This document shows positions 22,832-28,791 of a DNA stretch of 28,791 nucleotides, piece after piece (the stretch's first letter is position 1; the number at the start of each line of letters is the position of its first letter). Position numbers and translations under genes: made by a program. The stretch spans positions 1 to 28,791 of the forward strand of contig CAYHIW010000005.1 of assembly GCA_964356745.1 (NCBI GenBank). The letters run 5' to 3'. Below the pieces are notes generated by a model, which worked only from the letters and a program-made list of their open reading frames with translations, made no database searches and was not told the origin of the DNA. Origin of the DNA: CAYHIW01 sp964356745 (GTDB lineage Bacteria > Patescibacteriota > Microgenomatia > UBA1406 > GWC2-37-13).

Positions 22832-23526
22832 TATTTTAGGTAATAACAACTAAGTATATCAATGGATTCGGACAGGGTATAGGGATTTTTGCCTGTTTTA
22901 AGAAGTATTTCTAAGTGTAATAGTTTTTGATAGAAGTTCACAAGATCTTCTTGTTTCCACGCTTTCGCTTGTTGTTCTAGTTTTCCCCGTTGCCATGGAA
23001 GTACTCGAGCGGGAAAGACACCTTCTTGAGCGAGTATAAGTTTTCTTACATGGCGAATAAGCATAATGTAAATGAACATTTCATTTTGAGGTGAGGTGAG
23101 AGATGCAAACAAATCAAGAAACGCTTTCCTTTTAGTTGGGAGAAATGCATCTAAGAGTTGAAAGATGTTTTTGTCTGCTTTGAACTCCTTAATTTTGGTA
23201 GCAAGCGTTGCAATTTTAAGTTCTCTTTGTGAAGATCCGTCTTCCCAGTCGATAATTATTTGTTTTTCATCTTTGGCAATTTCAGCGAGCAAGTCAATGG
23301 TTTTATCTTGTCCTTTCCTTCCAAGTTGCTTGTTTAAATTGTCAGTAGTGTAAATTAACTGCTGATCGAATAATGTGTGTACTTCGGAGCCTTGTAGTAG
23401 AACGTTCTTCATTTCTGACGCTTTTATTGATTCTGAAACATAACCCTTTTTTTTGTAGTCAGCAAGAAGGTTCTGATACTCTAAACGTGAACGAGCTGAG
23501 TCTTCACCACAGTAAATAATTAGCAT
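22831..23526 (-). CDS. holA: Divergent DNA polymerase III delta subunit
   Basis: A 231-residue protein, much shorter than the usual delta subunit of about 340. The N-terminal domain has IYCGEDSARSR (4-14) in place of the family's nucleic-acid-like GxD start and LFDQQLIYTTDNL (52-64), equivalent to the LFGxRRLVVV strand. No Walker motifs are present, as expected for delta. The middle helical domain (LLDAFLPTKRKAFLDLF) and the C-terminal one (IYIMLIRHVRKLILAQE, PWQRGKLEQQAKAW, FYQKLLHLEILLKTGK) follow the delta pattern. It would open the sliding clamp within the clamp loader. It heads a two-gene unit with the phosphohexomutase and starts 10 nt after a TATACT box in a palindrome shared with the PfkB gene. 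Confidence 0.72.
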   Translation of the reverse strand: MLIIYCGEDSARSRLEYQNLLADYKKKGYVSESIKASEMKNVLLQGSEVHTLFDQQLIYTTDNLNKQLGRKGQDKTIDLLAEIAKDEKQIIIDWEDGSSQRELKIATLATKIKEFKADKNIFQLLDAFLPTKRKAFLDLFASLTSPQNEMFIYIMLIRHVRKLILAQEGVFPARVLPWQRGKLEQQAKAWKQEDLVNFYQKLLHLEILLKTGKNPYTLSESIDILSCYYLK

Positions 23527-23532
23527 AGTAGG

Positions 23533-23550
23533 ATTTAGTATATACTAAAT
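23533..23550. promoter_or_regulatory. Palindromic divergent promoter/operator between holA and the PfkB kinase
   Basis: ATTTAGTATATACTAAAT is a perfect 18-bp palindrome in the 37-nt gap between two divergent genes. It contains TATACT on both strands (23541-23546 plus; 23537-23542 minus), so each half may serve as a -10 for one gene. The plus ATG lies 17 nt after its box and the minus ATG 10 nt after its box. A dimeric repressor site is the other possibility. Confidence 0.55.
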
Positions 23551-23563
23551 ATTAGATATTTTT

Positions 23564-24472
23564 ATGTACGACTTAATTTCAATTGGTAACATAACTGCAG
23601 ACTTATTCTTTGATGGCGAAGAGCTTACTAAAGATCAGGAACGCTATAAACTAGCGATAGGTGGTAAATATTTTGTGGACTCGTTTTATTCAAGCGTTGG
23701 CGGAGGTGGAGCGAATGTTGCAATTGGAACAAAACGTCTGGGACTGCGAACTGCAGTGTGTGGATTTGTGGGGAATAATGTTTTTCGACAGATGATACTA
23801 ACCCGCTTGAGAAAAATGAGAATCTCAACAAAGCTACTATTGTTTAGTCAGAAATATACTAATCTGTCGATTATTTTGAGTACTAAGACTGGAGAAAGAA
23901 CAATTATTAATCATGAGACGCCTCACGAGCATCTAAAAGAACTTTCCAACTTTCGGAAAAAGTTACAGCGTGCACGTGCGATTTATTTTGGGAATCTGCC
24001 TGATGTTTCGTTTGGAGAAAGAGTAGCTTTGCTAAAGAAGTTAAAAAAGAGCGACGTTTTAATTATTGGAAATATCGGCAAAAGAGATTGTTGTAGGCCA
24101 AAGCAAGCAATTGCAGAGTACTTAAAGCATATAGATATTTTTATCGTTAATAGGTATGAATTTGCAGAAGTTGTTAGGAAGGATCCAGATATTCTTAATC
24201 TTCAGCGAAACATGTTAAAGTTTCTCCCCTCTTTCCATGAGAAGCTCTTAGTGGTAACAGATGGTGGAAATGGTAGTTACGCACATCAGAATGGCGAAGT
24301 ATATTATCAAAAAGCTTTAACTCCTAAAAAATTAGTTGATACTACTGGTGCAGGTGATGGATACACAGCAGGTTTCATCGCTTCTTATCTTCGTAATGAA
24401 GACATAAAGCTCGCTATGAAAAAGGGTGCCCAGTACGCTTCTCGAATAATCGCCAAACTCGGCGCCAACTAA
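23564..24472 (+). CDS. PfkB family carbohydrate/nucleoside kinase
   Basis: A 302-residue ribokinase-like kinase. The N-terminus reads LISIGNITADLFFDG (4-18), followed by the substrate-side GGGGANVAIGTKRLG (46-60). The C-terminal signature is DTTGAGDGYTAGF (259-271) with catalytic base Asp265 and the anion hole in GAGD. The full length and both signatures indicate an active enzyme. The substrate could be a hexose, ribose, or a nucleoside such as adenosine; the family cannot be resolved by eye. It is alone on the plus strand, divergent from holA and convergent with the DMT transporter. No Shine-Dalgarno sequence precedes the ATG. Confidence 0.88.
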   Translation: MYDLISIGNITADLFFDGEELTKDQERYKLAIGGKYFVDSFYSSVGGGGANVAIGTKRLGLRTAVCGFVGNNVFRQMILTRLRKMRISTKLLLFSQKYTNLSIILSTKTGERTIINHETPHEHLKELSNFRKKLQRARAIYFGNLPDVSFGERVALLKKLKKSDVLIIGNIGKRDCCRPKQAIAEYLKHIDIFIVNRYEFAEVVRKDPDILNLQRNMLKFLPSFHEKLLVVTDGGNGSYAHQNGEVYYQKALTPKKLVDTTGAGDGYTAGFIASYLRNEDIKLAMKKGAQYASRIIAKLGAN

Positions 24473-24532
24473 ACCCTTTGAAGTTATCAGCACGCCCTTA
24501 TAGTTCTTGAAATCGTAAAAATCTCCATATTT

Positions 24533-24567
24533 AGCCACGGTTTGACTTGCGAAGTCAAACTTTGGCT
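24533..24567. terminator. Hairpin between convergent genes, possible bidirectional terminator
   Basis: A 9-bp perfect stem GTTTGACTT/AAGTCAAAC with a GCG loop (24540-24560), extended by AGCCA/TGGCT (24533-24537 and 24563-24567) across a small internal loop. It sits in the 111-nt gap between the PfkB gene and the DMT transporter, which point toward each other. A T run on the plus strand begins about 9 nt later, so it is not a textbook terminator. Nothing else is visible in the gap. Confidence 0.45.
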
Positions 24568-24583
24568 GGGATATAGTTTTTGT

Positions 24584-25480
24584 TTAAGAGGTAGTATTTC
24601 GACGTTCGTTATCGACAATCCAAACTCCGGCTAACGTAAGTAGTGAGCCGAAAATTACTCCCAAAGTCAATTTTTCTCCAAGCAGAATCATGGCTGAGAA
24701 AATCGCGCTGATAGGAGTTAGGTATAAAACAACAGACGCATTAACTGGTGAAGTATTTCTAATAAGGTACTGATATAAAAGATAAAATCCTGAAGTCCCA
24801 AGAGTTCCCACAAATAGCAAAGATGATATAGCTATAAGGGAGGGAGCCTTAGAATGTAAGCTTGTTTGAAATTCTAAAGGTGTAAGCGCGGCATTTATTA
24901 CGAGTGTTATTAGCATAAAACCAAACGTTAAGGTAAAGGGTGAAAATTTCTTCTGATATGGTTTTGACAAGACGGTGTATAAAGAAAATGACATGACAGC
25001 CAAAAAAACTAGTATATTTCCTGTAAAAGATCCGCCCATCTGATTGCTAGAATTAATAGCCGGTAGAAAGATTATCACTGAAACACCAATAAACCCTAAA
25101 AATAGCCCAAATACTTTTTTGAGCGTAAACATTTCTTTTAAAATGAAATAGGACAATATTGCAGTAATGAGTGGGCTTGCCGCGTAGAGCACCTGGCTTG
25201 AGATAGCCGTAGTTAAGCGAACTCCAAACGCAAAAAGAACAATATTACCAACCCCAAATAACGAAACAACAAGAACTTCTCTTCCTGCCCTTTTAATACT
25301 TTCCCAACGCTTTATCAATAGCGGCAATAGAATTGTAGTCGCTATAAGAAATCTAAAAAAATTAAATGTAAAAGGAGAAAATTCTTGAAGAGCAATTTTA
25401 ATTATAACTCCATTGGAACCTCCTAATAAGGCGGTAACTATTATAAGGAAAAAACTATTGTGGGAGAGTTTTTTTAGCAT
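24584..25480 (-). CDS. EamA/DMT family transporter
   Basis: A 298-residue integral membrane protein with about ten hydrophobic helices and two EamA repeats (about residues 8-138 and 150-290). The repeat starts are typical: ALLGGSNGVIIKIALQEFSPF and, in the second half, GNILVFLAVMSFSLYTVLSKPY. The end of each repeat has the GVSVIIF or GVIFGSLLTLAGVWI helix. Members export or exchange amino acids, nucleobases or other small metabolites; the substrate here is not evident. It follows gpmI by one base and is probably cotranscribed. It ends near a hairpin facing the PfkB gene. Confidence 0.9.
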   Translation of the reverse strand: MLKKLSHNSFFLIIVTALLGGSNGVIIKIALQEFSPFTFNFFRFLIATTILLPLLIKRWESIKRAGREVLVVSLFGVGNIVLFAFGVRLTTAISSQVLYAASPLITAILSYFILKEMFTLKKVFGLFLGFIGVSVIIFLPAINSSNQMGGSFTGNILVFLAVMSFSLYTVLSKPYQKKFSPFTLTFGFMLITLVINAALTPLEFQTSLHSKAPSLIAISSLLFVGTLGTSGFYLLYQYLIRNTSPVNASVVLYLTPISAIFSAMILLGEKLTLGVIFGSLLTLAGVWIVDNERRNTTS

Positions 25481-25481
25481 G

Positions 25482-27113
25482 TTAGTCCATTTCGTCGAGC
25501 AAGTTATGACCTGTCATATCGCTTGGTTTGGGGATATGAAGGAGTGCGAGAATGGTTGGTGCAACATCAGCAAGTATTCCCGTTTGTAACTTTACTAACC
25601 TTCCTTGAAATTTATTACTTATCGCAATAAACGGAACAGGATTAGATGTGTGCTCGGTAGAAATTTCACCAGTTGAAGGGTTGATTTTCTCTTCAACATT
25701 GCCGTGATCTGCCGTTACAAGAACCGTCACGTCCTCGATAAGAGCAGCTTTAATCAACTTAGCAAGACACTCGTCAAGTGTTTTAATGGCTAAAACAGAG
25801 GCTTCTATACTTCCGGTGTGTCCTACCATATCTGCGTTGGCGTAGTTGACGAGAATAAAACCGTATTTTTGCTCTCGGAGTTTCTTAATCAAGGTATCAG
25901 TAAGTTCGACAGCAGACATTTCTGGTTTCTTATCATACGTGGCAACTTTGGGAGAGGGAATAATAATTCGATCTTCACTTGGAAATGTATTTTCTCGAAG
26001 ACCGTTAAAATAATACGTTACAAAACGTTCTTTTTCTGATTCAGACATTCTTAATTGGTGAATACCACGCTCCGCAAGAACTTTTCCGAGAGGAAGCGCT
26101 ACTGGATTGGGTGGAAATGCAATTTGAGTGGGAAGTAATTTTTCATACTCGGTCATGGTTACAAAAAAAAGATCTTCTATTTTGGGTCCGCGTTTAAAAG
26201 GAGGATTGGTAGGAGCCGCTTCCTTGATATGACTTTTAGTATATTCGACCTGGTAAGGGTCAAAGGACCCTATTTTATTTGCATCTTTTTCAAAATTATC
26301 CAATACAAATGCTTTTGTCAGTTCTCTTGGTCGATCAATACGATAATTGAAAAAAATAACCGCGTCACCTTTTTTAATAAGAACTGGTTGACCTGTTTCG
26401 CCAAGAATAGTAGTCGGTTCAATAAATTCGTCGGTTTTACTCTGTTCGTATGCTGCAGTAATTGCCTCTTCAGCAGTTTTTGCAGTTCTTTCAGATCCTT
26501 TGGTGAGTGCGTTATAGGCTCGCTCAACGCGATCCCAACGTTTGTCTCGATCCATTGCGTAATAGCGACCCACAATTGACGCAATGGTCCCAATCTTTAA
26601 ATCGTTAAGCTTGTCTTGTAGGACTTTAACACTGGTTTGGGCTGACTTTGGCGGAGAGTCGCGACCGTCAGTAATCAAATGTATATATGCTGCTTTAACT
26701 CCCTGTTTGTGTGCGAGAGATAACAGAGCGTATAAGTGTTCTGCGCTTGAGTGAACCATTCCTTGACCCACAAGACCAAGTAAGTGTAGATCGCCATTGG
26801 TTTTTTTAACGTGCTTAATGCTTTCAAGAAAGACAGGGTTTTCATAAAATGATCCATCAGCAATGCTCATATTAATTCTTGGAAGGTCCTGATAAACTAC
26901 GCGACCTGCTCCTAAGTTGAGATGACCCACCTCGGTATTGCCTACCTCGCGTTGAGGTAGACCAACAGCCTCACCTGAAGCTTTAAGCGTGGTATTTGGA
27001 TAAGAGTAAATGAAAGAAGTGATCGACTCTGGTTTTGCGATAGATATGGGATTTCCTTTTCCTGCTGGAGCGTTTCCATAACCATCCAGTACGACTAGAA
27101 TTACAGTATTCAT
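25482..27113 (-). CDS. gpmI: 2,3-bisphosphoglycerate-independent phosphoglycerate mutase
   Basis: A 543-residue glycolytic enzyme interconverting 3- and 2-phosphoglycerate, of the alkaline phosphatase superfamily with two metals. It has VVLDGYG (7-13, metal Asp10), HLITDGRDSPP, the DRDKRWDRVERAY segment, NYANADMVGHTG and TADHGNVEE. In typical members the phosphotransfer nucleophile is Ser in GNSEVGH; here the motif is GNTEVGH, with Thr60 in the serine's place. All neighbouring residues are kept. I chose the ATG at 27113 because the protein then begins directly with the first metal-binding strand; an upstream start would add 27 non-homologous residues overlapping ruvC. A TATAAT box lies 12 nt upstream. 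Confidence 0.93.
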   Translation of the reverse strand: MNTVILVVLDGYGNAPAGKGNPISIAKPESITSFIYSYPNTTLKASGEAVGLPQREVGNTEVGHLNLGAGRVVYQDLPRINMSIADGSFYENPVFLESIKHVKKTNGDLHLLGLVGQGMVHSSAEHLYALLSLAHKQGVKAAYIHLITDGRDSPPKSAQTSVKVLQDKLNDLKIGTIASIVGRYYAMDRDKRWDRVERAYNALTKGSERTAKTAEEAITAAYEQSKTDEFIEPTTILGETGQPVLIKKGDAVIFFNYRIDRPRELTKAFVLDNFEKDANKIGSFDPYQVEYTKSHIKEAAPTNPPFKRGPKIEDLFFVTMTEYEKLLPTQIAFPPNPVALPLGKVLAERGIHQLRMSESEKERFVTYYFNGLRENTFPSEDRIIIPSPKVATYDKKPEMSAVELTDTLIKKLREQKYGFILVNYANADMVGHTGSIEASVLAIKTLDECLAKLIKAALIEDVTVLVTADHGNVEEKINPSTGEISTEHTSNPVPFIAISNKFQGRLVKLQTGILADVAPTILALLHIPKPSDMTGHNLLDEMD

Positions 27114-27125
27114 TATTTTCAAGTA

Positions 27126-27131
27126 ATTATA
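27126..27131 (-). promoter_or_regulatory. Probable -10 element for gpmI
   Basis: TATAAT on the minus strand overlapping the last codons of ruvC, 12 nt before the gpmI ATG at 27113. It would give a leader of about 6 nt and allow gpmI and the transporter to be transcribed without ruvC. Confidence 0.45.
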
Positions 27132-27609
27132 GTAGTTTCTTATTAAGGTAGCAATACGCAAGACCACATGCGATAGCATCAACCTCATCATCAATCATTT
27201 TTGATAAATGAGGAATTTTACACGTAAGCTCTAACATTTTTTTCACTGATTTTTTATCAGCGACACCGTTGCCGGTGATGGTTTGTTTTATTTGAAGAGG
27301 TGCAAGTAGGTGAATTGGGATATTTTGTTGAGCTGAAAGAAGTTGGACTACCCCTTGGGCTTGACTCACCGCAATCACCGTCTTTTTATTTTTGAAAAAG
27401 AACAGTCGTTCCATGGCAATAGCATCTGGTTTATGTTTTTGAATTAATTTCTCGATTGTCTCGTAAATTTCTTTCAATCGATTTTGATGAAGTTCTTTAG
27501 AAGAAGTTTTTATAAGACCCGAAGTCTGATAACTAACTTCTGAATTATGATATTTAATCAGCGCGTAACCAGTTCTTTCAATTCCTGAGTCTAAAGCAAG
27601 AACGATCAT
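27127..27609 (-). CDS. ruvC: Holliday junction resolvase RuvC
   Basis: A 160-residue RuvC endonuclease that cuts Holliday junctions symmetrically during recombination. The acidic site is complete: Asp7 in LALDSGIERTGYAL, Glu67 in AMERLFFFKNKKT, and Asp141 and Asp144 in DDEVDAIACGLAYCY. The conserved KKSVKKMLELTCKI region precedes the last pair. Length is normal for the family. No ruvA or ruvB is adjacent. A TATACT box ends 6 nt before the ATG, predicting a leaderless start, and the gene stands 21 nt after the 294-aa gene. Confidence 0.94.
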   Translation of the reverse strand: MIVLALDSGIERTGYALIKYHNSEVSYQTSGLIKTSSKELHQNRLKEIYETIEKLIQKHKPDAIAMERLFFFKNKKTVIAVSQAQGVVQLLSAQQNIPIHLLAPLQIKQTITGNGVADKKSVKKMLELTCKIPHLSKMIDDEVDAIACGLAYCYLNKKLL

Positions 27610-27615
27610 GGAGAT

Positions 27616-27621
27616 AGTATA
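27616..27621 (-). promoter_or_regulatory. -10 element of ruvC, predicts a leaderless mRNA
   Basis: TATACT on the minus strand followed by ATCTCC and then the ruvC ATG at 27609: the same 6-nt spacing as purB and the desaturase-like gene. The 6 nt read like the opposite of a Shine-Dalgarno sequence. No -35 match was seen. Confidence 0.5.
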
Positions 27622-27630
27622 GAAAACTTA

Positions 27631-28515
27631 TTAGAAAATATCTTCATCCTTTTGATCGGGAAAACCTTCGAAGTGTGTTAATCGATAGTTAGAACGAAAT
27701 AATTCGACGCTTTCCATGATGTACGGGTCAGCATCCTCAAATAGTGCGGGGAGTTTATTAGCAAGTAGAATAGCTAATCCCACAAGTTGTTTTGCATTAA
27801 CTTGTGCTTGTTTGCTTCCTCTCACTGGTCGCAAAAGTGTCCAATCAATACCAGGGACAACAACTCTATTTATTCCACTGTCATATATATGACCTAGATC
27901 TCTAACATCAGCGATGTTTGTTGGGGCATACCAATTTCCTGCAACAAAAGTACTGTAATCTGTAGAGAACGTTCCAATACACAATCCAGCAGGTTTACCG
28001 TTAAATTTAAACACGATCACTGGACTGTGGGCTTCAGTAGTCATGGCAAGACATCCGTCTTTTTTCAAGGCGTCTTTCAATCTTGGTTCGGCAAGATAGC
28101 AAAGATCTTTATCTTTTGTAGTCACGGTTACGCGGGCCTTATTTTGTGTTACTTTCTCAGAAGGTTGCTGACTTAAAAGTACGCCGAGCTGAAATGTATT
28201 GGTTGTCCGAAGCTGTTCTGGAGCATCTTGCGTTATTCCTAAAATATACTGAAAACCTTCACTTCTTAAAATATGAGGAACTTCGTCCTCACTAAATCCT
28301 GTTTTGATTATTTCATCGCTAAATTTAATACTTTCTTCGGTTGAAAGAAGTCTGTTTAAGAGCGATAAGTAGTAATTTTGCAGCTCAACAGGTACAAGAG
28401 ATCTAAATTGAGCCAGCATCAAAGATCTCTCATTGAAGCTGAGATTTGAAAATCTACTGCCTAGTTTGCGTGGATTTACCGTAGATTCAATGGGAGGTCT
28501 TGAAGTTTCGATCAT
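27631..28515 (-). CDS. Hypothetical protein directly downstream of 23S rRNA
   Basis: A 294-residue protein that I do not recognise. It is soluble, with no signal peptide, membrane helix, P-loop or metal motif. The first 100 residues look helical (FRSLVPVELQNYYLSLLNRLLS). The centre (about 130-225) has beta-rich stretches such as RVTVTTKDKDLCYLAEP, SPVIVFKFNGKPAGLCIG and FVAGNWYAPTNIADVRD. The C-terminus is helical and acidic. The ATG at 28515 lies only about 7 nt after the predicted 3' end of 23S rRNA, so translation may start farther in (the next Met is residue 33). It precedes ruvC by 21 nt. Codon use and composition look like the neighbours. No function is proposed. Confidence 0.72.
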   Translation of the reverse strand: MIETSRPPIESTVNPRKLGSRFSNLSFNERSLMLAQFRSLVPVELQNYYLSLLNRLLSTEESIKFSDEIIKTGFSEDEVPHILRSEGFQYILGITQDAPEQLRTTNTFQLGVLLSQQPSEKVTQNKARVTVTTKDKDLCYLAEPRLKDALKKDGCLAMTTEAHSPVIVFKFNGKPAGLCIGTFSTDYSTFVAGNWYAPTNIADVRDLGHIYDSGINRVVVPGIDWTLLRPVRGSKQAQVNAKQLVGLAILLANKLPALFEDADPYIMESVELFRSNYRLTHFEGFPDQKDEDIF

Positions 28516-28521
28516 ATTTTT

Positions 28522-28791
28522 AACCTTAACAAAGAGATGGAAGATGGTCCATTAGTACGTCTCGACTTAATATATTGCTACACTTACATCTGACGCCTAT
28601 CAACCCCGTAATCTTCAGGGGGACTCGTAGGGATTTTTAATCTTGGAGTATACTTCGCACTTGAGATGCATTCAGTGCTTATTAAGTAGGAATCTAGCTA
28701 CCCAGCGCTGCTTCTGTAGAAACAACTGGTATACCAGGGATTCCTTCTTTCCGGTCCTCTCGTACTGAGAAAGAGCCTCCTCAAAAATCCA
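28522..28791 (-). rRNA. 23S ribosomal RNA, 3' end (partial)
   Basis: About 270 nt of the 3' end of large-subunit rRNA, reading on the minus strand into the window edge. The sarcin-ricin loop AGTACGAGAGGACCGG is at 28751-28766, and further on come GTTGATAGGC and GTACTAATGGACC, universal landmarks of domain VI. The 3' end is placed at about 28522 by analogy with the E. coli end, where the last bases pair with the 5' end of the molecule. No 5S rRNA follows; a protein ORF begins about 7 nt later. Confidence 0.95.

Noticed and set aside
26229..26579. Plus-strand open frame of 116 codons opposite gpmI
   Set aside because: Antisense to a well-conserved enzyme and rich in Phe, Cys and Ser, as expected for a shadow frame.
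27114..27194. N-terminal extension of GpmI by 27 residues
   Set aside because: It would overlap ruvC, has no family counterpart, and the ATG at 27113 begins directly before the first metal-binding strand.

Overview
The window looks like a chromosomal piece of an AT-rich bacterium with a compact, densely coded genome. The best guess is Candidate Phyla Radiation (Patescibacteria), perhaps the Microgenomates branch. This rests on gene density, the very short divergent HolA, many 4-nt gene overlaps, the sparse use of Shine-Dalgarno sequences and the mix of envelope genes; it is inference, not a phylogenetic result. TGA is used as a stop (for example at the ends of purL and purB), so the code is table 11 and not the TGA=Gly code of some CPR lineages. 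No stretch over 300 bases lacks a gene.

Layout. (1) 1-5052, minus strand: a surface-polysaccharide operon, read from a GT4 glycosyltransferase through three tandem GT2 paralogues to a Rossmann/SAF oxidoreductase cut by the window edge. (2) 5094-8419, minus: an envelope module with a LAXTG-type sortase substrate, its sortase, and a 740-residue protein holding two different GT2 domains. (3) 8487-10085, minus: a large membrane protein of unknown function. (4) 10123-11475, plus: an atypical protein with the histidine boxes of membrane fatty acid desaturases. (5) 11447-21407, minus: a nine-gene purine operon, purB-purK-purE-purC-purSL-purQ-kinase-HAD-purM. (6) 21434-23526, minus: holA and a phosphohexomutase. 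(7) 23564-24472, plus: a PfkB sugar kinase, transcribed divergently from holA over an 18-bp perfect palindrome. (8) 24584-28515, minus: unknown 294-aa gene, ruvC, gpmI and a DMT transporter. (9) 28522-28791, minus: the 3' end of 23S rRNA.

The purine genes encode the run of steps from FGAR to AICAR (PurSL/Q, PurM, PurK, PurE, PurC, PurB). PurF, PurD, PurN/T and PurH are not in the window. The phosphohexomutase could feed sugar nucleotides to the glycosyltransferases.

The main points of interest are: an in-frame insertion of a GC-rich palindromic repeat into the inter-domain linker of PurL; -10 boxes placed exactly 6 nt before the ATG of purB, ruvC and the desaturase-like gene, which predicts leaderless mRNAs; a sortase/substrate pair with an LASTG signal; a desaturase-like protein with a long hydrophilic insert and an altered third His box; threonine in place of the catalytic serine in GpmI; and a protein gene, not 5S rRNA, directly after 23S rRNA.
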